Under the pieces are notes generated by a model that was not told the DNA's origin, ran no database searches, and saw only the letters and a program-made list of their open reading frames with translations. The translations under genes and the position numbers were made by a program. Positions 27,595 to 37,893 of a stretch of 64,000 bases of DNA are shown in pieces. Numbering within the stretch: position 1 is the stretch's first letter; every line of letters begins with the position of its first letter. This stretch comes from Acidobacteriota bacterium (lineage in GTDB: Bacteria > Acidobacteriota > Terriglobia > Terriglobales > Acidobacteriaceae): assembly GCA_003225005.1 (NCBI GenBank), contig QIAN01000021.1, positions 1 through 64,000 of the forward strand, in the 5' to 3' direction.

Positions 27595-27625
27595 ATAGGA
27601 AGGCGCTGCCTCTTCGGGAGGAAAT

Positions 27626-27835
27626 ATGACCAAAAGACGCAACGCATACATCATCGTTGCTTCATGCACCAGCTGCACCCTGATCGCATTTGCCTTACAC
27701 GAACGCTATGAAGCCTCAGGCACAGTGCCCGCGGTCGCGTTTTACGTCGCGGCGGCCGCGATCTGCTTACTACCTGTGGTGTACGCCATATTGCGCCACA
27801 AGACTCGCAGAAATAAGATTCTGAACATAGGCTAA
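27626..27835 (+). CDS. Small two-helix membrane protein
   Basis: 69 residues with a strong ribosome site (GGGAGGAAAT directly before ATG), so it is probably real. Two hydrophobic helices (about 8-25 and 36-56) are separated by a short ERYEASGT loop, and the C terminus is basic (RHKTRRNK). It is 31 bases after the uracil-DNA glycosylase gene and may be co-transcribed. No known family recognised. Confidence 0.65.
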   Translation: MTKRRNAYIIVASCTSCTLIAFALHERYEASGTVPAVAFYVAAAAICLLPVVYAILRHKTRRNKILNIG

Positions 27836-27849
27836 CTCCTCGTGCCTCG

Positions 27850-28197
27850 CTACTGGGGTAGTCCTACTCTGCGTACCAGTTCGGCGAACCGTGGGTCAGA
27901 ACGCGGGGATCGAGTGGGAAGTCAGTGTTCAAGCTTTCCATCTGCCAATCGCGCTCCTGATAAGCGGTGTTAGGCCACTTGAATGCCCTCATCTTTGTCT
28001 CCTAAGCCAGCGTAAAGAGCCGCAATGTTGTATGGAGACGAGTAGCCGGTCTTTCGTTGTTCTTGCCGGGCTGTAATGGCCTTGGTGAGTGCGCCTTTCC
28101 AGCCCGCTGCATGAAAGCCTTGCTCCAGCGCAGAGGCAAACTCACCTTCGTTCCGATCAGCCAAGAGCTGACCGTAGAGCTTGATCTGTTCAACCAC
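27850..28197 (-). pseudogene. C-terminal TPR fragment, frameshifted
   Basis: Reading the minus strand, ALEQGFHAAGWKGALTK, RKTGYSSPYNIAALYAGLGD and KDEGIQ match the TPR tails found on acidobacterial Ser/Thr kinases and adenylate cyclases. The frame then stops, and the continuation is in other frames: NTAYQERDWQMESLNTDFPLD, then DPRFAELVRRVGLPQ ending at TAG 27850-27852. At least two indels are therefore needed. No kinase domain precedes it. It is a relic. Confidence 0.75.
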
Positions 28198-28362
28198 CTG
28201 CGGGGTACATCCTTTTCCCCCGATAGGATTGTGCTAAGCAGAGATACGCCCGAGCAAAAGTCGGATCTTCATTGGCGCCTCTCTGGCATAGGGGTGATAG
28301 CCGCATCGTAATCCCGGCCCACAGCGCGAAGGCCCGATTTACCACGACTGATTCACCCGCAT

Positions 28363-29269
28363 CTACGGCGGAAAGTTCATGCGCCGCATCAGGTCCTGGA
28401 AGCGAGGATCAGGGCGCAAGTCGTCGAGGCAAGGATCGACCTTCAGTAGTACCATCCACTCGGCGCGCTGGCGGTATGCAGCGTCCAGCCAATGCAGGGC
28501 TTCCTCTTTATTACCCAGAGTGGCATGGATTCGAGCCACGCCGTAGGGCGTTACATATCGCTGTTTCGACAACTCAAACAACTGATCCAGGACTTTGAGC
28601 GCCTCGTCTCGGCACCCAGCCGCCGCGTACGCCTCGCCCAGCCAGGAGAGGGGGCTGGGGCCATGCCAAAGCGCAACCGCCCTTCGGAGGGCGGCGATTG
28701 CGGGCTCATGCAGCGACTTGCAACGATGTGCCCACCCAAGCCCACCGTGTGCGAAGGCAGAGTTTAGATCCAGCTTGAGCGTCCTCACAAATTGTTCGAT
28801 TGCCTGATCGTATCGGCGCGCATGGAGATAGATGTATCCCAGGAAGGCATTGGTAAGACCCAAAAGGGGATCCAGGCGAATGGCTCTTTGTAGCTCGGTG
28901 TAGGCCTCCTCATAACGTCCCATCGCTCCAAGATAGAAACCGAACAGGTGATGTCCCGGCTGGCTCCAGCCGGTGTATCGTTTGGCGCCCGGATTCGCGG
29001 ATGCGTACGGCACCTGCGACCAGGCATAGCCCTCCCGGCGTGAGTCCGTTTTCCAGTTCGTAGTCTACGAAGCTCTGCAGGAACGTAAGGGTCCGGGCGT
29101 CCCCGGTGTAAGGATAAAGGTGTTCTATGAAACCCTGCATCATGGCTCGCAGATAGCCAGTCGAGTTCACCCAACGCCGGTCCGGCGCCAGTTCGAACGC
29201 GCGCCCCAATCTCTGTTCCGCTCCACACTGCTTACCAAGGGCGCGCCTCCGAAAAAGCACTAGCGTCAC
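28363..29269 (-). pseudogene. Chimeric relic: hydrolase-like N part joined to TPR tail
   Basis: The 5' part (29269 to about 28960) reads RRWVNSTGYLRAMMQGFIEH, FLQSFVDYELENGLTP, then after a one-base shift EGYAWSQVPYASANPGAKRY and TGWS. This pattern resembles a helical-barrel hydrolase of the glycoside hydrolase type, though I am unsure of the family. Straight after GWSQ the sequence turns into a TPR array (FYLGAMGRYEEAYTELQRAI ... DPRFQDLMRRMNFPP, ending 28363) like the tails of Ser/Thr kinases. So two unrelated gene pieces are joined, with one frameshift in the first. The TPR part (28363-29013) stays open and could still be expressed. Confidence 0.65.
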
Positions 29270-29317
29270 TCTGGTGCCGTTACATCAGGCGGGATCCCAT
29301 CTAGCTCCACGCTTCCT

Positions 29318-31975
29318 TTACTTCAGGTGCTCCACGAGGAATAGGTCGGACAAGTTGCGGGTGTAGCCAAAAACGTAGTGCACCTCGTCGGCGGAGATGA
29401 GAGGGCAAGCAGCCCCAACCACGCCGGCTAAGTCGGGCACCCCAAATGTTTTCCATGGCGTCCTGACGCCGGTCTGAATATCCAGGTGCGACACCGGACA
29501 GGAAGTTTCGCCACGGGATCCCACCAACAATGCCGAACCATCCTTTGCCCAGCGCAAAGGCAGATCGCCGGGTTGCGAGCCGCGCAGCGGCTGCGGTTCG
29601 CCCCCCTCGACCGACACCAAGGCGATCCCGTCGCTGCCCAGAGCGGCAATGCGTTTGCCGTCAGCAGACAGCGCACGGCCTCGCAGGCCGAATCCTTCGG
29701 GGGTTATGGCGCGAGGTTGCCCTCCGTCTAGATTCATGAGGTAGACGCGCGAACCGTGACCCGCTTCGTGACCAGCAAATGCAATACTTTTGCCATCGGG
29801 CAGGAACTGACCAAAGCTGGGGATCACGTTGCCGGTAGGAACTGCCCGCTGCTGCCCCACGCCGGTGGGGAGCAGGACGAAGTCAGGAGGCGAGAGGTTC
29901 TGCCGCTGTACCAGTGCCCACTGGCCATCGGGCGAAAGAGCACGCGCGCTTCCCTGGCCCAAACGCACGGCAGAATTACTATTGGTCTCGCGAGTGAACA
30001 CGGCATATTCGCCGCCCCCGGCTTCCCCCGCTTCGATGAAGAGCAGGAGTTTGCCATCCTCGGAGAGGGCCCCGGGCACAGTCCAATCCTGCCAGCTCAG
30101 ATCGCGTTCTTTAGTTTCGCCGGGGATCAGGCCGATCGCGCCCGCGCGCAGCGCGTCACGCGAAATCAGGGCGCGACCTCCAGTGCTCGTGTCATGCAAA
30201 GTGAGTGTTCCCGGTGCGGTGAGCAACTCGCGGAGTTTGCCGGACAAGTTGACGCCGCGCAGCGAACGGCTGAACCCGGAGGCAGTGGCCGTGAACCAAA
30301 TCTCGTCTCCTGAAGGCGCCCAAGCCAAACCAAGCGCACTGGCCCAACGCTCGGTCAGGTCCGTCTTCTTCCCGCTAAGATCGATGACGCTGATGGTTCC
30401 GCCATCATCACCCAATAATGGATGGTCAACGAAGGCAAGGCGGTCACCTCTGGAGGAGAAACGAAGATTGCTGATCCAGCCGGCGGTCTCATACAAAACC
30501 TTGCCAATCGGATATTCGACGCGGTCCTTGCCTCCGACTTCGTGCACGACAGCCAGCGCGCTACCATCAGGATTCCAGTCGGCGTCCTCAACATTGTCCA
30601 GCAGATCGCGGGGAGCATCGGCGCCGATGGAAAGCTGGGCTAAGGTTCCGATATACGAGAAAATATTGTCGGCGACCCGGAAGTGGCGTAATACCGCCAT
30701 TTGCCCGCCCGAAGAGACAGCCAGGACTTTCGTCTGTACGAGCCCCAGATCGCGGGATTCGGTGGAATTGGGGGAACTGATGAACACTGCCTGCGGATTG
30801 CCGTCCCACGAGGCGCTATAGATGGCCGAGCGCGGGTCGGGAGCAAATCGTGCGGACGTCAGAGCGCCGCGGCGGAAGGTCAGTTCGTGAAAAGTAGGTA
30901 CCGGTTGTGTGGCGGTTCGCCCTCCGATGAGGAAGCCGCCGAGCGCGGCCAACAGGAGCGCGACTAGAACAGCGCCGCCGATCAGCGGAAGGCGTTTGCG
31001 TCTCGACGGACTCAACACGGTAGATTCTGAGCTCTCATGGACGACTGCGGCCGATACCCCAGAGTCCGTCCCCTCGACCGACTGCCGCGAGGAGGACGAC
31101 TGGCGGTCTCGCTGCAAGCGTCTGAGATCAGCCCGCATTTCGGCTGCGGTCTGATAGCGCAGATCGCGGTCCTTTTCCAATGCCTTGTTGACAATGCGCT
31201 CCAGTTCCGGTGGGAGCTTGGGGTTCAACCGAACTGGAGCAGTTGGGACTTTGTTGAGAATGGCGTTGAAAATTGCGGCTGACGTGCTTCCTTCAAACGG
31301 CAGACGGCCGGTAGACATTTCGTAGAGAACCACTCCGAAAGAGAACAGATCGGTGCGCGCATCCAGTTCTTCACCCAGCGTCTGCTCCGGACTCATATAG
31401 GCAACCGTGCCCAGCGCAGCGCCCGGCGAAGTCAGGTCGTTGACGCTGGCTCCGATCGTGGGACCGGCCGTGGCTCCCGCTGCATCCAGAACCTTGCCGC
31501 GGTCGGAGATGACTTTCGCGAGTCCGAAATCCAGGGTCTTGGCGTGGCCGCGCTCGGTCACGAATATGTTTGCCGGTTTAATGTCGCGGTGAACGATCCC
31601 TTTGGAGTGGGCGGCGTCCAGCGCGTCGGCAATCTCAATGGCGAGCGTGAGGAGCAGGCCCACCTCGAGTGGACGGTCCGTAATGCGGTGCTTAAGAGTG
31701 CTGCCGTCCAGAAACTCCATGGCGATGAACGCCTGCCCGTCCTGCTCGCCGATGTCGTGAATCGTGCAGATGTTGGGGTGATTCAGAGCGGATGCGGCCT
31801 GGGCTTCACGTTGAAAACGGGCGAGCGCCTGCGAGTCCCTAGCAACTTCATCGGGAAGGAACTTCAATGCGACGAAGCGATGTAGCCGTGTGTCCTCAGC
31901 CTTGTAAACAACCCCCATCCCACCGCCGCCGAGCTTCTCTACGATGTGGTAGTGCGAGATGGTTTGTCCGATCAT
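29318..31975 (-). CDS. Transmembrane Ser/Thr protein kinase with TolB-like propeller
   Basis: 885 residues from ATG 31975 ([20 protein letters not shown]), the usual start for this family; in-frame ATGs lie upstream at 32008 and 32035. The Hanks-type kinase domain is complete: glycine loop GGGGMGVVY, Lys in [16 protein letters not shown] catalytic loop and DFGLAK. A membrane helix near 330-352 ([20 protein letters not shown]) is followed by an extracytoplasmic beta-propeller with repeated SPDG/SADGK blades (about 370-880). The kinase is cytoplasmic; the propeller probably senses a ligand or wall fragment. Divergent from a second kinase of the same design. Confidence 0.88.
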   Translation of the reverse strand: MIGQTISHYHIVEKLGGGGMGVVYKAEDTRLHRFVALKFLPDEVARDSQALARFQREAQAASALNHPNICTIHDIGEQDGQAFIAMEFLDGSTLKHRITDRPLEVGLLLTLAIEIADALDAAHSKGIVHRDIKPANIFVTERGHAKTLDFGLAKVISDRGKVLDAAGATAGPTIGASVNDLTSPGAALGTVAYMSPEQTLGEELDARTDLFSFGVVLYEMSTGRLPFEGSTSAAIFNAILNKVPTAPVRLNPKLPPELERIVNKALEKDRDLRYQTAAEMRADLRRLQRDRQSSSSRQSVEGTDSGVSAAVVHESSESTVLSPSRRKRLPLIGGAVLVALLLAALGGFLIGGRTATQPVPTFHELTFRRGALTSARFAPDPRSAIYSASWDGNPQAVFISSPNSTESRDLGLVQTKVLAVSSGGQMAVLRHFRVADNIFSYIGTLAQLSIGADAPRDLLDNVEDADWNPDGSALAVVHEVGGKDRVEYPIGKVLYETAGWISNLRFSSRGDRLAFVDHPLLGDDGGTISVIDLSGKKTDLTERWASALGLAWAPSGDEIWFTATASGFSRSLRGVNLSGKLRELLTAPGTLTLHDTSTGGRALISRDALRAGAIGLIPGETKERDLSWQDWTVPGALSEDGKLLLFIEAGEAGGGEYAVFTRETNSNSAVRLGQGSARALSPDGQWALVQRQNLSPPDFVLLPTGVGQQRAVPTGNVIPSFGQFLPDGKSIAFAGHEAGHGSRVYLMNLDGGQPRAITPEGFGLRGRALSADGKRIAALGSDGIALVSVEGGEPQPLRGSQPGDLPLRWAKDGSALLVGSRGETSCPVSHLDIQTGVRTPWKTFGVPDLAGVVGAACPLISADEVHYVFGYTRNLSDLFLVEHLK

Positions 31976-32369
31976 GCGGGTGAATGTCTGGCTTGCGGGT
32001 CGCTTCATCTTACGGGCGCTGCATAGGCTAGTCAATGACGCCTCGGGCCGGAGCGTCGAGCCCAGAACACTTGCCCTTGGAGCGGGTCCTTATGGAACTG
32101 CCCGTATCCGACATTTCGATTCGGGCCGCCTTAGGATCACCCTTTTCGTCGGCTATTCAGAAGTTAGCGCCCGTTCTCAATTGTTGGAACATCAGCGAGT
32201 TACTCACTGACAAAGACTCTCTCGCCAGCATCGGAGTCTAGGTTCACTTCCCACAAGCCGACTTGGTACCGATCTCGATGCCATCTCGATTAATTCGGGA
32301 TCGCCGGCAGCACACAGGATCGTCGCAGCCGGGCGTAACGTGCTGCACAGGTTATAATCGGGCGCACGG

Positions 32370-35037
32370 ATGGCTCTTACTCCTGGCACGAGACTCGGCC
32401 CTTATGAAATCCAGTCACCGCTGGGCGCGGGCGGCATGGGCGGTGTATCGCGCCCGCGACACCCGGCTGGGGCGCGATGTCGCGGTGAAGATTCTGCCGG
32501 AGTCGTTCGCTGGAGACGGCGACCGTCTACGTCGATTCGGGCAAGAAGCGCGAGCGGTAGCCGCGCTTAATCATCCCAATATTCTTGCCATCCACGACAT
32601 CGGTGAACAGGGCACCGCCCCCTATCTTGTCTCCGAGCTTTTGGAGGGCGAGAGCCTGCGGGCGGCGCTCGACCGCGGCGCCTTGCCGCAGCGCAAGACC
32701 ATCGACTATGGCGTGCAGATCGCGCATGGGTTGGCGACAGCGCATGAAAAAGGAATCATTCACCGCGATCTGAAACCGGAGAATGTTTTTATCACCAAGG
32801 ATGGCCGAGTCAAGATTTTAGATTTTGGCCTGGCGAAGCATACGCAGGCTTTGAGCGCGGCGGTGGATGGGGCCACGCTCACCAGTTCGCACACCGCCGC
32901 GGGTGTGGTGATGGGTACAGCGAGCTACATGGCGCCCGAGCAGGTTCGCGGCGGGGGCGTCGACGCTCGTACCGACATTTTTGCCCTTGGCGCCGTGCTC
33001 TATGAAATGCTTTCCGGCACGCGCGCCTTTCGCCGCGACACGGCGGCAGAGACGATGACCGCCGTCTTAAAGGAAGACCCGCCGGAGTTGTCTGGTCCTC
33101 TGCGCGCAGTTTCGTCCACGCTGGATCGCATTGTGCGGCGCTGTCTGGAGAAGAATCCCGAGGAACGTTTTCAGTCGGCGCGAGATCTTTCGTTTGCGCT
33201 GAGCGCCCTTTCAGGAAGCGAGACGAACGCGGCGGCGCGGGCCGCCACCGCAGCCGCGCCCAGCTGGACGCACCTGCTCTTCTGGGCCGCCATGGGCTTG
33301 GCGATGGTGGGTGTCGCTGCGGCGACGTGGTTCCTGGCGCGCCGTGCTGAGCCTACGACTCGCATGCAGTTCTCTCTGCCAGGATCCGATGAAATCAGCA
33401 TCAGCCACATGGCGCTTTCGCCGGACGGGTCCATGCTGGCGTTCGTCTCGCCCGAGGACAGCACTGGGCTGCCTGTACTTCATGTGCAGCGCATCGGCTC
33501 GCGCAGCATCACGGCCTTGCCGGGTACCCAGGACGCGAGTCTTCCGTTCTGGTCGCCCGATGGTGCATACCTTGGGTTTTTCGCCAATGGCAAGTTGCAG
33601 AAAACTGCTGTTTCGGGCGGCGCACCGCAGGCTCTGGCCAGAGTTCTGGCCGGGCGCGGCGGAAGTTGGGGAAAGCAGAATGTCATCATCTACGCTCCCG
33701 AACCCAGCAGTCCGATATGGCGAATCAACGCCGATGGCAGCGGCGCCGCTCCCGTTACGCAGGAAATCCTATCCGCCAAACCAGAGCAACAGACACACCG
33801 TTGGCCTGTCTTTCTTCCCGACGGCAAACACTTTTTATATTGGGCGGGCAATTTCTCCAACACCAGGGATGACAAAACCAGCGGCGTCTATCTCGGCTCT
33901 CTCGATGACAAAGGACAAACGCTTCTCCTGCTCTGTCATTCGAGTTTTGGATACGATTCCGCGCATCTTTATTACGCGAGCGATCAGAAGCAGTTGGTCA
34001 GCGTCAATTTCGATCCAGCCAGCGGTCAGATATCGGGCAACAGTACACCCATTGCCGGCGGCGTAGGCTTTCAACCCTCCACTTACTGGGCTGCCATGGC
34101 CGTTTCTTTCGACGGCACGGTGATTTACAACACGGGCGTTGGCGCAGCCTCGTCGGTACTCACATGGGAGGACCGCACGGGCAAGGAATTAGGCCACATC
34201 GGCGAACCGGCCATCATCGCAAACCCGAACCTATCGCCCGATGGCAGCCGGGTGGCCGTGGACATCGCCGACCTGAAGGCTAGCAATGTTGATATCTGGC
34301 TGGAAAATACCAACGGTTCTGACAATACGCGTTTTACTTTCGATCCCACGGAAGAGACGACGGCCATTTGGACGCGGGATGGAAACCTAATCGGTTACCG
34401 TTCCATCAACTCGGACCGTGCCGAGATACTACTCAAGCGGGCCACTGGCCTGGAAAAAGACAGAGCGATCCTGAGCGTGAAAGGCGTGAAGGATGACGTC
34501 CTTCCCAACTCCTGGTCGGCCGACGGCCTACAGCTTCTTTGCACCGATCAAAGTCCATCGCGTACCTACCTAGTCACCGTGCCCACGGCGGGTGGGGAGA
34601 GGGTTGCCTTGCTGAAAGGTACTGCCAACGAGACCAATGGACAGATATCTTCCGACGGCAAGTGGGTGGCGTATGCCTCCGATGAATCGGGCGCGTGGGA
34701 GATTTACGTCAGCTCATTTCCGGGCGCTGCGGGGAAATGGCAGGTCTCGCGCGGCGGCGGCACTGAGCCCCGCTGGCGCGGAGACGGAAAAGAAATATTC
34801 TACATCTCTCCGAATGGCATGTTGATGGCTGTGCCCGTAAACGGTGGAAGCGGCTTTTCCTCCGGCGTGCCCGCCCCGCTCTTTCAGATTCAGGGGCGAG
34901 CACCGATCTCCTCGACCGACGTTTTTACCTACGACGTCGCCAAGGATGGGAAGCGCTTTCTGGTCAACCGGTATGTGAAAGCGGAACACGTCCAGCCCTT
35001 AACTATCCTGCTACATGCAGCCGGGAAGCCGCTGTAG
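32370..35037 (+). pseudogene. Ser/Thr kinase-propeller gene frameshifted in the glycine loop
   Basis: The natural start is ATG 32370: MALTPGTRLGPYEIQSPLG then AGGMG. Right after GGMG the frame breaks at about 32440-32444, where GEV should follow; two bases seem to be missing. The remainder is open in another frame from VYRARDTRLGRDVAVKILPE to the stop at 35037 and is otherwise complete: HRDLKPENV, LDFGLAK, a membrane helix (LLFWAAMGLAMVGVAAATWF), and a propeller. An in-frame ATG at 32404 could give a kinase lacking most of the glycine loop but keeping the ATP-binding Lys. It is therefore either a recent pseudogene, a gene needing frameshifting, or a sequence error. Without the shift it would be about 888 residues. 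Confidence 0.75.
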
Positions 35038-35307
35038 GCCATTGTCCGTGCCTAATGACTGGCGCGGTAGAAAAATGGACGAGCTTCGCTCGTCTGCCTC
35101 AGCTGCCTGCTCACTGCTACGCAGAAGATCGGCGAGCTCCTTGTCCGCTTCCAGGAGTGATTGGCGGGCCGTGGGATACTTCTCAAGTTCAATTGCCCAC
35201 TCCCGGTCATCCCGTTCGAGTAGCTTCCGCATTTTTCTCCGATGCTCTGCCATCTCTGCTTGCCATGCTTCAAGACGGTCCAGAATGGCTTGGATCTGCG
35301 GGTTCAT
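35011..35307 (-). CDS. Small charged coiled-coil protein (doubtful)
   Basis: 98 residues, almost entirely a predicted amphipathic helix (ILDRLEAWQAEMAEHRRKMR, then KLLERDDREW). It overlaps the kinase gene end by 27 bases on the opposite strand. There is no clear ribosome site. The residue pattern is protein-like, so I keep it, but it may be spurious. Confidence 0.35.
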   Translation of the reverse strand: MNPQIQAILDRLEAWQAEMAEHRRKMRKLLERDDREWAIELEKYPTARQSLLEADKELADLLRSSEQAAEADERSSSIFLPRQSLGTDNGLQRLPGCM

Positions 35308-35743
35308 TTCGGTTCAGCCCGCAGCTCACATTTGACATAAGCATTGTGCCGATTTGCCGCTCACCCCATGATCTCCAACAGGTCTTTGACGCTCTCCGAC
35401 CATGTATGTGATTCTCAACAAGATTAGCCGGTGTATTGAAACTTGTGCGCCCCAGCCTTTTGCCTAATCGCTCCCGGTCCTTCAGTCCTACGGCCGATCA
35501 ACCGTCAGCCAATTAGTTCCGAGTGGCCGGTCACCGGATGTCAGGGTCGAGAAGGCGACTTGCACTAAGACTTTGCGTTACTGATCCCCTCGATGCGCAT
35601 CTGGATTACCAGCGCCATTCCGAGGTAAGTCGGCAGATCCCAGGACGATGTGGCGGATGAGGGGGCTATCCGGAAGTTATGCCCCGAAACAGAACACGAA
35701 GTACCGTTTCTTGTAGTAGCATTGCCGGGATGAGTAGGAGATT
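35308..35743. other. Non-coding region upstream of blaI
   Basis: No gene is supported. It holds the blaI promoter region. A TGTAGTA sequence at 35712-35718 matches one half of the BlaI/MecI operator (TACTACA/TGTAGTA). The other half-site is poorly conserved (AGTACC at 35699-35704). Confidence 0.4.
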
Positions 35744-36141
35744 ATGAAAGAGCCGCGTCTTTCAAAAGCTGAGACTCGCATCCTGGAACAGTACTGGAAA
35801 GTGGGGACCGCATCGGTGCGCGAGATCCTGGAAAGCCTCGCTGAGGATGAACGCGTTGCTTACACCACCGTGCAAACGCTCGTCTATCGGCTTGAGGAGA
35901 AGGGTGCGTTGCGAAAAGTAAAGAAGATTGGCAATGCTCAGCTCTTTCAGCCGGCCCTCGATCAAAACCAATACCGCAGCCGACTGGTAGGGACTTGCTC
36001 GATCTGTTCGGCGGCTCGCCGCGACTGCTTGTTTCTAACCTGCTCGAGAATGGAGCCCTTACCTTACGGGACCTGAAGGCACTGCAGAGCGCAGCCCGCA
36101 GTGATAAGAACGGCCACGCTCGTGGAGGCAAACGTGCATGA
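35744..36141 (+). pseudogene. blaI: BlaI/MecI-family repressor, frameshifted
   Basis: ATG 35744 follows GGAG. Residues 1-80 form the winged-helix domain (LSKAETRILEQYW ... YTTVQTLVYRLEEKGALRK). After SRLVG (near 35988) one base is missing: the intact frame stops at 36076 with an odd Cys-rich tail, while the real continuation DLLDLFGGSPRLLVSNLLEN and GALTLRDLKALQ is in the next frame and ends at 36139-36141. The lost part is the dimerisation domain, so repression should be impaired. BlaI repressors are cleaved through BlaR1-type sensors. Confidence 0.75.
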
Positions 36142-37115
36142 GCATATCGCACGCGCGATGTACTACCTCAGCGTTCACTTGCTGTTTGCCTCGATCGTCG
36201 GATCGGCGGCGTGGGCGTTAACATCAATTCTGCGCGCGAGCGCCACCACAAAATATTGGATTTGGGTTGCGACCGCAATCGATTTCGTTCTGCCTTCAGG
36301 AGCGCTCATCGATAAGCTTTGGGCACCGCATTTGACGTGGGCCAGGCCGCTGGGCGCTATTGGCGTTCCGGTATGGGATATGACACAGGGCCGGACGGCC
36401 GTCGTCCTTGGAGTTATATGGATGACTGGCGGCTTCTGTATGCTTGGCCGATTAGTTTCGCGTATACGCAGCGAGCGTCGCGACGCAAGCGCTGTCCCCT
36501 CTGTGCGATGGTGGGCTGACGTCTGATTTTATACCCGACGGCATTCCAGTGAGTTTCGGCGACAGGCATCCGGGCCCCGCAGTTTGGGGAGTTCTTTATC
36601 CTCATATCCTGCTTCCCAACGGCATCGACCGGCTGCTCAATCCACGTGAATTCCACGCTGTCCTGATTCACCAGCTGGCTCATGCAAGACGCCGCCGCGA
36701 TAACCTGATTCGTTTACTGTATGAAGCTTCCCTGTGCGCCTTGTGGTTCCATCCGCTTATGTGGCTTGCCGTGGCGCGGATTGGCTTATATCGCGAGCTC
36801 TCCTGCGATGAATCTGTTATCAGGCGTGCGCACGGGCAAGAACTGGTTTCAGCGCTTGCCAGACTTGCAGTTCCGAAACAAGCCGGCGTTCTGCAAGCAC
36901 CAGCCTCGTCGCATCTGAGCTACCGCCTGGCACGCCTGGCCGGGCCGCCGCAAAGGACATACCGAGCAGCTAGCCTGCTGTTGACATCACTATTTGTCGC
37001 TGTCATCGCCACAGGCATCTTTCAAACCATCGCACATACGGCCTGCTGTTTCGTCACTGACCACCCCGCGATCCTCGCTCACCCACAAGTGCCTGACACG
37101 TCTAATTGCATTTAA
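36134..37115 (+). pseudogene. BlaR1/M56 sensor peptidase, frameshifted and active-site mutated
   Basis: GTG 36134 overlaps the blaI stop (GTGCATGA). The first half has membrane helices (SVHLLFASIVGSAAWALTSI, TAVVLGVIWMTGGFCMLG) and ends prematurely at 36524. The continuation (ALSPLCDGGLTSDFIPDG, GPAVWGVLYPHILLPNG) is in another frame, open to 37115, so an indel lies near 36490. The M56 zinc motif, normally HExxH, reads HQLAH (LIHQLAHARRRRDN): the catalytic Glu is Gln. The third ligand segment (ELSCDESV) is kept. Both defects argue that it cannot cleave its repressor. Confidence 0.78.
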
Positions 37116-37123
37116 TACGTACG

Positions 37124-37153
37124 ATGTAGTAGATTAGACGCGATATGTAGTAG
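37124..37153 (+). promoter_or_regulatory. Direct repeat of BlaI-like half-sites
   Basis: ATGTAGTA occurs at 37124-37131 and again at 37145-37152, 21 bases apart, i.e. two helix turns, upstream of the DinB-like gene. A similar TGTAGTA precedes blaI at 35712-35718. They resemble halves of the BlaI/MecI operator, suggesting that the DinB-like gene and the hydrolase after it once belonged to the BlaI regulon. Confidence 0.45.
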
Positions 37154-37223
37154 GCAACGTAATTTGCTGCCTCGTCTAGGATAGAGGTTTAACCGAATTC
37201 AAGGAATTGAGGGAGGCAGTTTT

Positions 37224-37850
37224 ATGAAGAACGCACGAACATTGTTGTTCCTTGCTGTCGCAGCTGGCGTTCTCGTTGCCAGCGCCGCTTTCCACTCTGC
37301 CGCAATGAGCGCCGCTGCAAGTGCCTCTGCTTCGCTGCAATCTGCGCAGCCTGCGCCCTCCATTGCTTCCGTCCTGGATCGCGATATCAGCGCCGTCGAA
37401 AAACAAATCGTTGATGCCGCCGACGCGATGCCCGAAGATAGATTCAATTTCACTCCGGAATCCCTCAACATTCCCGGCAGCAACTACAAAGGCGTTCGCT
37501 CTTTCGCTGTCCAAGTAAAGCACATCGCTGCTTCGAACTGGTTCATCTGGTCCCCTCTAACCGGCGACAAGCTCCCCGAGGGCTTGAAGGACGACGGAAA
37601 CGGTCCCGCGAATCTCCAGACCAAGGCGGACATCATCAAATTCCTCAAAGACTCTTTCGCTCTCGGTCACAAAGGAGCGGCCACGCTGACCGCGGAAAAC
37701 ATGTTGCAATCACCCGCGAACAGTAAATCCACTCGCCTGCATCTGGCTGAATTCGGCGTTGCTCACGCTTACGATCATTATGGACAGATGGTCGAATACC
37801 TGCGAATGAACGGAATCGTTCCGCCAGCCAGTCGCTCGAAATCCGAGTGA
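37224..37850 (+). CDS. Exported DinB family protein
   Basis: 208 residues with a strong ribosome site (GGGAGG) and a Sec signal peptide (MKNARTLLFLAVAAGVLVAS). DinB/YfiT proteins are four-helix bundles that bind a metal through three His; candidates here are His in VQVKHIAAS, and two in AHAYDHYGQ. Most are thiol transferases or unknown. An exported form is less usual. It follows the BlaI-like half-sites and precedes a broken hydrolase gene by 43 bases. Confidence 0.78.
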   Translation: MKNARTLLFLAVAAGVLVASAAFHSAAMSAAASASASLQSAQPAPSIASVLDRDISAVEKQIVDAADAMPEDRFNFTPESLNIPGSNYKGVRSFAVQVKHIAASNWFIWSPLTGDKLPEGLKDDGNGPANLQTKADIIKFLKDSFALGHKGAATLTAENMLQSPANSKSTRLHLAEFGVAHAYDHYGQMVEYLRMNGIVPPASRSKSE

Positions 37851-37893
37851 TTACGATGCTCGGTGGGTGCAATCAAATCGAGGAAGGGCAAGA

